This document shows positions 12,101-21,100 of a stretch of DNA of 64,000 nucleotides, one piece after another (the first letter of the stretch is position 1; every line of letters begins with the position of its first letter). The position numbers and the translations under genes were made by a program. A model generated the notes under the pieces. The model did no database searches. It saw only the letters and a program-made list of their open reading frames with translations, and was not told the origin of the DNA. Origin of the DNA: Stenopsyche tienmushanensis (taxonomy: Eukaryota; Arthropoda; Insecta; Trichoptera; Stenopsychidae). The stretch lies in the NCBI GenBank assembly GCA_008973525.1, contig WACJ01000523.1, forward strand, positions 558,001 to 622,000, read 5' to 3'.

Positions 12101-14310
12101 CTATTCATCTGTCTCATAGACAACGAACCGAATATTTGGCTGTGCGCATACACGTCCATAAGGTATGAGAGAGTGCGATTTCCGCGTCTGAACAACGTGG
12201 CCCCGGCTGGGCTCAAATCAGTTTTCTTCGTCTTTTAGCAGCCTCAGCATCATCTAGCATTAGTAGTAATTTGTCTGTCATGTAGAAACTCAATCAATAA
12301 AAAGAAAATTAAAAAAAAGCGTATAATTACGCGTTGCGCAACAGAAGATTCTACATCTTGCCTTTTTTCTTCAGTGACGGGATCAAGAAGCTTTTTATTC
12401 GATGGAATAAATGTATTTCTAATGAAGGGAACTATGTAGAAAAATAATATACTCCATTTGTATTTTTAAGCATTACAAATAAATTTTTACATCAAAATTC
12501 CGGGTTATATTTGAATCTGGCTCAGACGGATTTAAGCAATCATATTTACACCTCGTCCTGAACAATTTAAATTAGCATTTCTTGCATCCATATTTGCATT
12601 TAATGAAATATGCATACTTCAAATCTATAAGTGGAACTCTTATTGGAGTTACTCAATGGATACCATCATAAATTCGCAGATAGAATCCGACGCAACTTTT
12701 ACTTTCTAGATTTATATAAATATTGATGCGTCGTTTTGTCAGGTGAAAGTTCTTTGTGAGATAATAATGACATGAAATATTTGCTATTGCTATCTTAAAA
12801 ATATTTGTTGAAGTCTGCTTATGATAAGCAAAAACAGTATCAAAACAAAATAACTGTTATTGTGTACCGATTAATGTATGTATATTTAAAATGCTATACA
12901 ATAAAGTATAGAATATGTCTAAAACTAGTGGTAGCATTAATATTAGAACTAAGCTAAAAGCATAAATATTCTATGAACACTACGTTACTATTCTGATCTT
13001 ATTATGTAGACGTTGGGTCATTTTCATTTTTTATTAAGAACAATATATTATATATTTACAAGACGTCCATTTATTCAATGGATAGCAACTCAAATACTGC
13101 TTATATTTATCAAATTAAATATATATAAATTTAGCTTAAAGTATGGAAACACTATTATAGTTATTAAATAATCAAGAGCAAAATAATATAAGAGTAGATG
13201 ATCTTATTCATACATCTGGTATGATATAAATCAGCTAACTTTTAACAATGATAATTAACCGCTGAAAATAATGATTCTAACGTGTCATATTTACAACATG
13301 ATTGATAAAAATTATGGATTATAATATTTTTTTACTCATATATCAACTTTTAAAACAATTAAATTACCGTTAGATATAATCATTAGATAACATTTATTCC
13401 TAGGTCATTCGTCCAAAAGACAAACCTGTCTCAAGCAAATTGAATACAGAAAAAAATTATAAATCGGTTTAAAAGGAGGAAAATCCTTCAAAAATTTGAT
13501 ATGGTAGAGAAGATAAATATCTCTTAATGTGATAAGATATTAGCAAAATAAAGAAATCTCACAAAACAATGTTATTTGATACAAATACAGTGATAATAAA
13601 TCTAAATTTAGAGATCAAGGTTTAATTAATTGGTTAAAAAGACAGCATTAAAGCGTCGATAATTGTTTTAAATAATAAATAGCAGCGTTATGATTCAATA
13701 ACAATAAACAATAAAAATATTTAGCATAGCGAATGACCATCTCTGACATCATACCCTATTTACATATTTATCATACTAATTTACATAGATAAAACCAGAT
13801 ATTAAATACACATGCGTTTGAATCTAGAACTAAATTATATGCATATTTGTATCAAAATATAGCACTTGCCAAAAAAATAATTGCCTAGAATAAAATTAAG
13901 CGATTCGATGAAATTATGCACAAATTTATAATATATGCTAATGAAATCAAATCAGTGCTAATTAAAATGTTATAGCATTTCTAGCGTTACAGTAAACGAT
14001 ATCAAATCTAAAAAAATACAGTACGAATTAAAGTTTTAATTATATTTTATCCTGTCAAAATATAAGATTTTTTTGCTCTGATGGAATTCAATGGGATAAT
14101 TTTATTATGAAACATGTTGGAATAAATTGTAAATAAGCCAACAAAGGAATTTTATCTCATATCACAAGCAGTTATCTGAGTTAATTGATGTTAATGGTCA
14201 ACGGGTGATACAATTGAGGATGTACACAAGATGGGTAGTTTGACATTACCACTCTTCGGTAAGCTTTTGATGACATTAACCGCTGCTCGAAATTTTTCCT
14301 CCGTCGACAT
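179..14310 (-). CDS. ACBD5: Acyl-CoA-binding domain protein, ACBD4/5-type (5' part, runs off left edge)
   Basis: Two coding exons are visible on the minus strand. Exon 1 (14310-14250) begins with ATG and encodes [20 protein letters not shown], ending in phase 1 at a GTAATG donor. Exon 2 (290-179) follows a TTATAG acceptor and encodes [11 protein letters not shown], then [11 protein letters not shown] and a GVW motif, ending at a GTATTT donor. Joined, they give the first half of an acyl-CoA-binding (ACBP) fold, with the conserved Y-Q-P-S, K-Q-A-T-x-G and G-x-W positions. ACBD4/5 proteins are tail-anchored peroxisomal or ER proteins that bind long-chain acyl-CoA. That location is known for the family; the membrane anchor would lie outside this window. 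The intron between the exons is about 13.96 kb and packed with repeats. The frame is also open upstream of the chosen ATG, but homology starts there. Confidence is high for the domain and moderate for ACBD4/5 over other ACBDs. Confidence 0.87.
900..1002 (+). repeat. Dispersed repeat, copy 1 (pair with 12216-12312)
   Basis: This segment starts near TCTTTTAGCAGCCTCAGC and ends near AATCAATAAAAA. It recurs with few changes at about 12216-12312 in the same orientation within the same intron. The AATAAA-containing end suggests the 3' end of a retroelement or LTR, but no boundaries or coding potential show this directly. Confidence 0.6.
1584..1793 (+). repeat. TTAA-ended repeat (piggyBac-MITE-like), copy 1
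   Basis: The repeat begins TTAACCCCTTAAGTGG and ends GGTTAA. Internally it repeats a GTGG-TATGACG motif with ATATATCCG. A second copy with an internal deletion lies at about 11110-11238. TTAA at both ends fits piggyBac-type target preference. No transposase is encoded. Confidence 0.5.
1822..2095 (+). pseudogene. mariner transposase fragment (central part)
   Basis: Plus-strand translation gives [16 protein letters not shown], then [16 protein letters not shown]. This matches the central mariner block W-V-P-H-E-L ... V-T-G-D-E-K-W, which contains the first catalytic aspartate. The reading frame breaks after about 1965. It is a truncated, inactive remnant inside the ACBD intron, with no terminal repeats found. 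Confidence 0.75.
3408..3451 (+). repeat. GGATA/GGAATA-type simple repeat
   Basis: A short purine-rich tract of imperfect GGATA, GGATGAAA and GGAATA units. Confidence 0.7.
3700..4140 (+). pseudogene. Tc1/mariner-superfamily transposase remnant with internal tandem duplication
   Basis: One plus frame reads [17 protein letters not shown] then AWG. This corresponds to the conserved S-P-D-L-x-P-x-D-x-F-x-W-G block of IS630/Tc1/mariner transposases, which carries the third catalytic acidic residue. A unit of about 65 bp covering this block is duplicated in tandem at 3828-3892 and 3893-3957. Downstream frames are broken by stops and shifts. It is an old remnant. Confidence 0.6.
4691..4800 (+). repeat. 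Dispersed repeat family R1, copy 1 (partial)
   Basis: It shares the core GTGGCCACAAGG ... CAACCGGTCCG ... CGCTGATACGACGA with copies at about 11392, 32150, 43643, 54117 and 56598. It is non-coding. The family looks SINE-like or like non-autonomous element fragments, but I see no poly-A tail or target duplication that settles the class. Confidence 0.6.
6640..6850 (+). pseudogene. mariner transposase N-terminal fragment
   Basis: A plus frame gives [17 protein letters not shown], then [11 protein letters not shown], typical of the helix-turn-helix region of mariner transposases. After a disruption it gives [18 protein letters not shown], the second DNA-binding block. Stop codons and missing stretches show it is dead. 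Confidence 0.7.
7095..7385. other. GC-rich patch of unknown nature inside the ACBD intron
   Basis: About 290 bases are strikingly richer in G, C and CpG than the surrounding intron. Both strands are open (95 aa on plus, 92 aa on minus), as expected of low stop density in GC-rich DNA. No domain is recognisable and no splice-flanked exon is evident. It may be a regulatory island or an old insertion. Confidence 0.3.
7913..8126. mobile_element. TA-flanked MITE with terminal inverted repeats of about 33 bp
   Basis: The left end TTAGATAAAGCGGAAAGAAA and the reverse complement of the right end (TTAGGTAAAGCGGAAAGAAA) match over about 33 bp with one or two differences. Both ends are flanked by TA. 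The interior encodes nothing. TA duplication and small size (214 bp) fit a Tc1/mariner-type non-autonomous element. Confidence 0.8.
8750..8830 (+). pseudogene. mariner transposase fragment (second HTH block)
   Basis: The plus frame reads [20 protein letters not shown] then TMEQ, nearly identical to the block at about 6775-6850. It is a second copy of the same mariner lineage and only this short piece is recognisable. Confidence 0.65.
8890..9005 (+). repeat. Possible LTR-retroelement junction (primer-binding-site-like motif)
   Basis: The motif ATTGGTGTCAGAAGTGGGA (8969-8987) recurs at 31059-31077. TGGTGTCAGAAGTGGG-type sequences commonly follow the 5' LTR of insect Gypsy-class elements. No complete LTR pair, gag or pol was found, so the class is inferred. 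Confidence 0.35.
11110..11238 (+). repeat. TTAA-ended repeat (piggyBac-MITE-like), copy 2, internally deleted
   Basis: It begins TTAACCCTTTAAGTGGG and ends in GGTTAA, and closely matches 1584-1793 over its first 110 bases. It is non-coding. Confidence 0.5.
11392..11576 (-). repeat. Dispersed repeat family R1, copy 2
   Basis: The reverse complement contains the GGACGGAGTGGCCACAGGG ... GGTCCGCTTTTCGGACCGCT core seen in the other R1 copies, plus the downstream CGCGACTAGACG segment. Confidence 0.65.
12216..12312 (+). repeat. Dispersed repeat, copy 2 (pair with 900-1002)
   Basis: It matches the segment at 900-1002 in the same orientation: TCTTTTAGCAGCCTCAGC through CAATCAATAAAAA. Confidence 0.6.
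12335..12540 (+). pseudogene. mariner transposase C-terminal end fragment
   Basis: The plus frame gives [20 protein letters not shown] then GNYVEK and a stop. This is the typical C-terminal end of mariner transposases. The following 3' flank matches the end of another remnant at about 34905-35030, so both derive from one family. Confidence 0.7.
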
Positions 14311-14897
14311 GATGTTATGGAGGCGCAAATGCGCTTCTTCCTTCGATAATTCGAACCAACTGACACAAAAAACAAGCGAACACAAAACAACCACCTCACA
14401 TAAACGTCAATACCATACTGACTGACTGACAACTGAATACAAAGCCAGACAGTGCTGCCATACGCAAAAATGAATACCAATACCAACTGTCATGCTTCGA
14501 TTAAAATTAATCGACGTAATAATAAACGGCCAAATATTATAATTATTAATTCAAAATATATAAACACATTTTTATTGTACTAAATTAAATAGGTATGATA
14601 ATTTTTATTAATAAGAAAAATCATAGCATCGATTATTATATCGACGTGTAAATTTTAAGCCTACATATTATGCACATTTAGTCTTTATTAAATTATTTAA
14701 GAATAATAACATCAAGTTCATTGTAAAGTATTTATTTCACATCAAATACAATAAAAATCTGAGGCCTTAAACATTAAAATAATTTAAAACAATACATCAA
14801 TATGCAAACACAGATCTAAATTCACATTGAATAAAATTGAATAGTCAAACGAGAAACGTAACAAAACAACATGTTATAAAATGTCGATCGAATCATT
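14311..14897. promoter_or_regulatory. Short spacer: ACBD gene 5' region and zinc-finger gene 3' end
   Basis: Only about 590 bases separate the ACBD start codon from the zinc-finger stop codon, both on the minus strand. The segment must hold the ACBD promoter and 5' UTR and the zinc-finger 3' UTR. An AATAAA on the minus strand lies at 14684-14689. No clear TATA box or other element was identified. Confidence 0.45.
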
Positions 14898-16844
14898 TTA
14901 GGACCTTTTAATGACCGATGCATAATCGAATCGTTTCACTTGATTGTTGGAAACGTTTTCACATTCGATCGTCTCCGACGACTTAGACCGACGGGGTGAA
15001 AATGAATCGATATTTGCGAAATCGTTGTTCGTAACGGGGTCTTCGATTTTATCTCGGTCGTCTATAATCGGTGTGCCTTTAATGGCCGTCTTTCGTTTCA
15101 ACGCAGCTTCCTCTTGCGTTATTCGTTTGATTACGACTTTCGTCGAAGGCGCTTTTATGCAGTTCAGAAAAAGATTTTTGGCTTCGTTATTTTCAGTTTT
15201 TGTCTTGTCGTCTGTTGAAACTATTTTGGCGGTGTTTGAAGATTCAGACGTTGAAGGAATCGGTACGCTTTTAACATAATTGGCCTTTAAGACTAAAAAA
15301 GCACTCTCCGCTGGATCAACGACTACTATACAATCGTCGTTTAAAGGATCTATTTCGGAGTTTTTATCTGCGTTGGTGATTTTATTGATCTTTGACTTGT
15401 ATATAGGTTTTGCAATGTTTATGCTCGTACAATTTTTCTTGTGGATCTCGATTTCGGCAACGGTTTTGCATTTTACGCCACAAATGCATAGTTTATCATC
15501 GTTTTTAAAATGCTCTTTGGTGTGGAAATTAAGCTTTATTTTTGATCGAAACGATAACGGACAGAGATGGCAACGAAATTTATTTATTTTTTTATGGATC
15601 AAAGAATGATTTTTGAGGGATCGTCTTTTTAAAGTCAATCCACATACGACACATTCTACGGTGTTATTATTTTTGTTCTTTTTACAAGTGATGTTATGCG
15701 TCTGAGGTGCGTCTGTTAATAGATTATCTGATTTCGGCATCGTTTGATTTCCATCATTGCATATTGAATTTTTATCGCCATTAGATTCTTTAGATGTCTC
15801 ATTTTTATTACAGTCTAAATTATCAATATTTATATTGAAGCTTTCGAGATTATCAGAGTTCAAATTAATGTATTTCGGTTGATCAACATCTTGCGTATCT
15901 AATTTTGGAGCGATTTTTCTATGCGAAGTTTCATCATAAACAATCAGATTGTCTTCGTTGAATCTTATTCGGCCAAATTTCTTATGTTGATACTTAACAT
16001 GCTGAGAAAAAGCTTGTTGCTTATCGAACGATAGCTCACAAGGTAAGCATTTAAATGGATATTCATTTTTATGACTTTTTCTAAAATGACGAAAAAGCAT
16101 TGTTGGATGCAAAAACCTTTTCTGACAATATTTACAAATGTATTTCTTCAAATTTTCTTTGCGGATATGACAATCGACATGATTCTTGAACTTGTTTTTA
16201 TTTTCGAATAAAAATCCACAGTATTTGCATTGAAACAAATTCAAAACTGAAGACTTTTCGGCGTTTATAGACACGTTACACACGTTCGATGTCTCTATTG
16301 AATCCTTGCGTGGATACTTTTCCCTTTTCTTTTCATGTGTCAATCGATGGAGTTCCAAAGACGATTTCTTTTTAAACGATTTAGAGCATAATTCACACGT
16401 GAAAGTGTTTTCGAAACCGAAATATTCATCCTGATGGCTTGGAAGTATAACACTTTGTACGTACTCGATTTCGAGACAAAATCCACTATCGGCTCTATCT
16501 AATCCGTGCTTATTTTCATGATTGACGAGCTTCGTCTTGTTGAAAAATGCTCGCGGACATAACGAACATTTCAATACGTTGCTCTTTCTAGTTATATGCT
16601 TATTAAAATGCATAGACAATAACTTTACATTTATGAAAGATATCTGACAATATTTACATGTTTTGATTTTCTTCTTGTGCTTTATAAACATATGGTGATT
16701 TAACATTATTTTAGAATCACAGGATTTTTGGCAAAAGTAACACATATGAATTGCTAGCTCGTCTTTCAAATCTACTGTTGATAATGCTTCTGAACATATT
16801 TTTGTTTGATCGTCTTCCAAATCAGATTTAGTGAAAACCTCCAT
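14898..16844 (-). CDS. C2H2 zinc-finger protein, single exon, 648 aa
   Basis: An uninterrupted frame of 648 codons starts with ATG at 16844. It encodes about nine C2H2 fingers plus a degenerate tenth. First cysteines lie near residues 35, 63, 93, 150, 206, 237, 266, 398 and 425, and a C-x-C..H..C variant is near 453-472. Fingers are scattered in two clusters (about 35-290 and 398-472) rather than joined by the TGEKP linkers of KRAB or Krüppel arrays. An asparagine- and aspartate-rich spacer lies at about 325-390, and a Ser/Lys-rich acidic tail follows with no finger. No ZAD, BTB or SET domain is visible. The likely role is a nuclear DNA-binding regulator, but the target is unknown and I cannot assign an orthologue. 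Start and stop are unambiguous in this frame; an upstream non-coding exon is possible. Confidence 0.87.
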   Translation of the reverse strand: MEVFTKSDLEDDQTKICSEALSTVDLKDELAIHMCYFCQKSCDSKIMLNHHMFIKHKKKIKTCKYCQISFINVKLLSMHFNKHITRKSNVLKCSLCPRAFFNKTKLVNHENKHGLDRADSGFCLEIEYVQSVILPSHQDEYFGFENTFTCELCSKSFKKKSSLELHRLTHEKKREKYPRKDSIETSNVCNVSINAEKSSVLNLFQCKYCGFLFENKNKFKNHVDCHIRKENLKKYICKYCQKRFLHPTMLFRHFRKSHKNEYPFKCLPCELSFDKQQAFSQHVKYQHKKFGRIRFNEDNLIVYDETSHRKIAPKLDTQDVDQPKYINLNSDNLESFNINIDNLDCNKNETSKESNGDKNSICNDGNQTMPKSDNLLTDAPQTHNITCKKNKNNNTVECVVCGLTLKRRSLKNHSLIHKKINKFRCHLCPLSFRSKIKLNFHTKEHFKNDDKLCICGVKCKTVAEIEIHKKNCTSINIAKPIYKSKINKITNADKNSEIDPLNDDCIVVVDPAESAFLVLKANYVKSVPIPSTSESSNTAKIVSTDDKTKTENNEAKNLFLNCIKAPSTKVVIKRITQEEAALKRKTAIKGTPIIDDRDKIEDPVTNNDFANIDSFSPRRSKSSETIECENVSNNQVKRFDYASVIKRS

Positions 16845-18164
16845 TTAATACTCTGATTCTAAAAATAAGAAGCATGTTATTTAAAGCTATTTTCAATATT
16901 AAAAAAAACATTTTTAACATGACACAAATAATATTAAATTTAAATGCGTTCTTCCATTCAAATGAATGCAACAAATAGCATGAAAAGCAAACCTTTTTCC
17001 ATCAAATAGACGATATTTGATCAATAAAACTCAGATTATTTTTTCTTCTCAATTACTTTTATAGATAATCGACAGATATCTATTTTTTTCCACGTTTAAT
17101 ACAAAAATATTTAATTTTCAATAACAAATACAAGTAATGGAGTCAAACGTCAAATAAATTCTACTTTTTTTGGTCTTAGCAAACATATTGCAGACCATTA
17201 AATATAAACGAATCAAAATAATGCGGCCGTTTATTTGGCATCGATATTCGTTTAAATTTGGATTATCTTATAAATTTAACAAGATCGCATAATTTTCCAT
17301 GTGTGTATAATTTATAAGCAATTGATTATCAAAAGATGGATATGCTTTGTTTATTTTGAGTGACGAGCTATAAATCATAGTATGTATTTTGAAGAAATCT
17401 GTATTAAATTTAAAAACTTGAAAAAGAAACAAGATTATTTGTAGTCATGATTTTTTATTTATTTTAAGTGAATATCACCAAGAAAAGAAATAGTTTGTAT
17501 TTTCAATATTTTATTGCATAAAATATTTATGTCGAGGATAATGAGAAGTTACATTTGTGACTTTTCACATATGTTGATAACAAACCTATTCAGTGCATCA
17601 GTGGCACTTGAACTACATATTAAAAAAAAGTAAAAAAAACAAGGGTCAGAAGTAATGTGACATAAAAAAATGTTCACGCATTAATTTTTAAGTCATAGGT
17701 GTAATTAAAAGTGTATAGAGATTAATGCAGTTATGCAATCCAATTTTATTCTTAAATCATAGTCTTTAAGGGAAATTATAATTAAAATACAGACACAAGA
17801 GATTTAAAATACAACTTTATTAACATATTAATCCTATTATTACTTATGATTAAAAAAAATTCAAATCAAATCACTTGATATTAGCATGTTTAGAATTTAC
17901 ACATTTTATTAATTGATCTCATGTTAATGCTTACTATTCGGCACCTACAAAAGTAATTAAAAACCAATTCTATATATATATCACATGTTTGATTTAGAAT
18001 TGGTGAATAATACCAGTCTCAATTATTACATGTAATATCCCTTACTATTTTTGATTACGTTTTTTTATTGTATACAACTAAATATACAAAATATTAGATC
18101 ACTATTGACATTGATTTATAAATAGATTTTAATTAGGCCTCTTAAATATGTTATTGTGACATAA
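16845..18164. other. AT-rich intergenic region between zinc-finger gene and foi
   Basis: It should hold the zinc-finger promoter and 5' UTR and the foi 3' UTR. Minus-strand AATAAA motifs occur at 18064-18069 and near 17816. A short inverted repeat (ACCAATTCTA ... TAGAATTGGT) lies at about 17962-18005. No gene is seen. Confidence 0.5.
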
Positions 18165-21100
18165 TTAACCAAAGAGCTTCATCAGTTCATGTTCGTACAT
18201 AGCTATTAACAACATTATTCCTATACCGGTAGAAAAACCTGCAAACTGTATTAAATATTGGCAGAAGGAGCCTTTGTTTGAATGAGACGACGTCAATTCT
18301 GGAATCTGCAATTGAATAAAATACACGATATAAAATATGATATTGAATATAAACACTTTTACAAATTTATTGGGAACGTGAATAAGTTCCTGCCAGCATC
18401 ATCACAGCAGATTTCTACCGAATACCAAAAAAAAGAGCCGATTTTTGGATAGCCTCAAAAGACATGTCATTTTTTCGTTGTGGAATTCAAATGCTGCCAG
18501 AAAGATGTGCAAAAGTAGTGGCTAGCTAATGGGCAATACTTTAAATTGCAAGTATTTATTGTCATAAAAAACGGCAGGAACTTATTCACACACCCAATAT
18601 AATAATTAATTTGAATTACCATATCAACAAGTGCAATGTAAAGGAACATTCCTGCGGCGGCGGCAAATATCCAAGCTGTTGCATCAGGCGCATGGCCTAC
18701 GAAAACTCCTAATATCATACCAAAAAGGCAAAGAATTGATGATAGCAAATTATAAAAAATTGCCCGCTTTGTTGACATTCCCGCCTTCAGTAACACAGCA
18801 AAATCACCTAAAATAAAACACACCAATTAAGTCATGATGTAAATGAAAAAATAAAAATTGATCATTAACGCTTTGGCATTGGAAGAAGTTTCGCAAATTA
18901 TTGTTAAAAGGGCACGAGGCAAATTTGCTAATTTTTTAAGACTTAAAATTAGTTAGAATTTGTGATTTAAAAGATGTATTGAATTTATTTTTGCTACACA
19001 TTAAGAAATACAGTGTCCCAAAAGTCATGAAATAAATTTTTTGTCACATCCCTACTGGTCATAATGTATTAAAATTAGTTAGGTGAGGTGTGGAAGATCC
19101 TTAGCTTTACAGCACACTAAAGTTCAGTCCGCTGCAAGCATCAGTAGCACCTTGTTTTGCGAACATGTCACGACGCGTAATGGCGGATACTTCAGAACAA
19201 CATTGGGTGATCAAATTTTGTAAAAATCCAACTTGAATTATTCAAGCAAGCCTATGAAGTGCCAGAGTGCCACACAGACATACAGTTTCCGAAACTGAAG
19301 AAGATCACGATGAGCAAATCTAAAGTGAAAACAATGTTGATTTTCTTTTTCAAAACTGAGGGTGTGATTCATAAAGAGTTTGTACATCAAGGACGGACTG
19401 TGAACGCTGCCTATTGCGTGGATGTTCTGGAAATATTGAGGAAGAGGAGAAATGGTCATCTGCGTGCGGGAAAAATATCACCACTACCAGGGTGCTTCCT
19501 CATGATAAAGCTCCCAATGTAGCAAGCGCTACTGTAATCCCCCTGCAGTCCTGACATAGCTCTGGCTGATTTGTTTTTGTTCTCGAGGATCAAAACTGCA
19601 CTCAAACACCGTTTTGACAGCATTGACGCTATCCATGGCAGCCGTGAATGGCAACTCTGAAGAAGGTTCCCGTCGAGATCTTCGAGGGCGTGGGAGAGTT
19701 GGTGGAAAAAAATGGGTAGATGCTCTTTGGTGGAAAGTACTTTGAAGAATATGATCATATTTTACCAGTATTGTCAATAAATATTAAAAAAAATATATAT
19801 TTCATGACTTTTGGGACCACTGGTATACTTGCTATTAAAGTGGTAAAACATCAAAGACTTGTTTATAAAAAAAATTGATAAACGTGAAAAACAGCGTCTG
19901 GCGAAAGTACACTGAAGTAACAATGCATCCAAATTCAAAGATTTGTTATCCACATGTTTCGCGTGACTCATTTTTTTATGCAAATATCTTTTGAGAAACA
20001 TGTGTACAACAACATAGGGACTCAATTTTTGACACGAAAATGAAGCAAGAAAATGAAAAATGTCGATGGTTTTGTTTGAAAAAATTGATTATATCAGTCA
20101 TATTATCTTCTATACATATAAAAATGAATGTTTGTGGTTTGTTTGTCCCGTATACACTCCTATACCATTCATCCGATTGCAATGAAACGTTGGCGAGTTA
20201 TTGGGCACATATCCAGGAAGGTTTTTGAATTAACGCAAATATTATTTGTGTATGGAATTTGTTTTGAGAGATGTTTAGTGGACTGTGAGTCAAGACCTGA
20301 TGCCAAAGGGTTGATATTTATATTTAAATAAGCAAACCGATTTCATGCGGAAGTTCATGACAGAGTACAGCAATCGCAGTTGAAAAGCCTCCAGCAATAT
20401 TACTTGAAAATGCAGCTCCTAAAATAAATAAAGGAAATAATTATTAACTCACATAATTTTGCTATAAAAGTATAATAAAAAGATTAATGTTTTAAATAAA
20501 ATTCGAGTAATTCAGACGCTATTATTTCCACAGTACATTAACTATGGAAATAACTCATAAATAAAATTACCAATAGCCATGCCGTCTGTGAAGTTATGCA
20601 AACCGTCTCCCATAATCACCATCCAGGCAACCGAACTGAAGCTGGACGGTGGCGAATGAACATGCCCGTGGAAATGCGAATGGCCGTGATGACTTTGCGA
20701 ATGTTCTCTGAAATTGACACAAACAATTTGATAAAATATAATAATTTATAAATGAAACAATGTAAAAATCAAAATATAAAATTCACCTCAAAATAACAGT
20801 ATAGCTATCCCTATCGGGAGCAGCGCCTTTGGCTGCTTCCGAATCATCGTGTTCGGGAATGACATCGCTGTCCGTTTTCTTTTCCCCGTCTGCAATTTTT
20901 GAACACGGCAATTTTTCATCTTCCACGTTGTTGACGTTGTTACCGGCCGGAAAATATCTCGCCTGGCAATTTTTATGCGGATAACCATCGTTCATATTTT
21001 CTTCGTAGTTATGAACTATCAACGAATCGTTTGCACTCGGTTCATGATAAGTTACGCGGCCGTCGTTTTCATTTCCATTGCTAATAGATACTACGCTCAA

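Larger units (their letters stand above)
291..14249 (-). other. Giant first intron (about 14 kb) of the ACBD4/5-type gene
   Basis: The stretch is bounded by a GTAATG donor (14249) and a TTATAG acceptor (291) on the minus strand that join two halves of an ACBP domain in phase. It contains no convincing gene. It holds mariner transposase fragments, a TA-flanked MITE, TTAA-ended repeats, copies of a dispersed repeat, retroelement-like pieces and AT-rich filler. A short GC-rich patch at about 7095-7380 has open frames on both strands that match nothing I recognise. The part from about 12500 to 14180 is very AT-rich and I see nothing in it. Confidence 0.8.

Noticed and set aside
179..14310. Two independent acyl-CoA-binding genes
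   Set aside because: Each exon alone encodes only part of the domain; phases and sequence join exactly into one ACBP fold.
14944..15609. Plus-strand frames of 111 and 109 aa
   Set aside because: They are antisense shadows of the zinc-finger coding exon.
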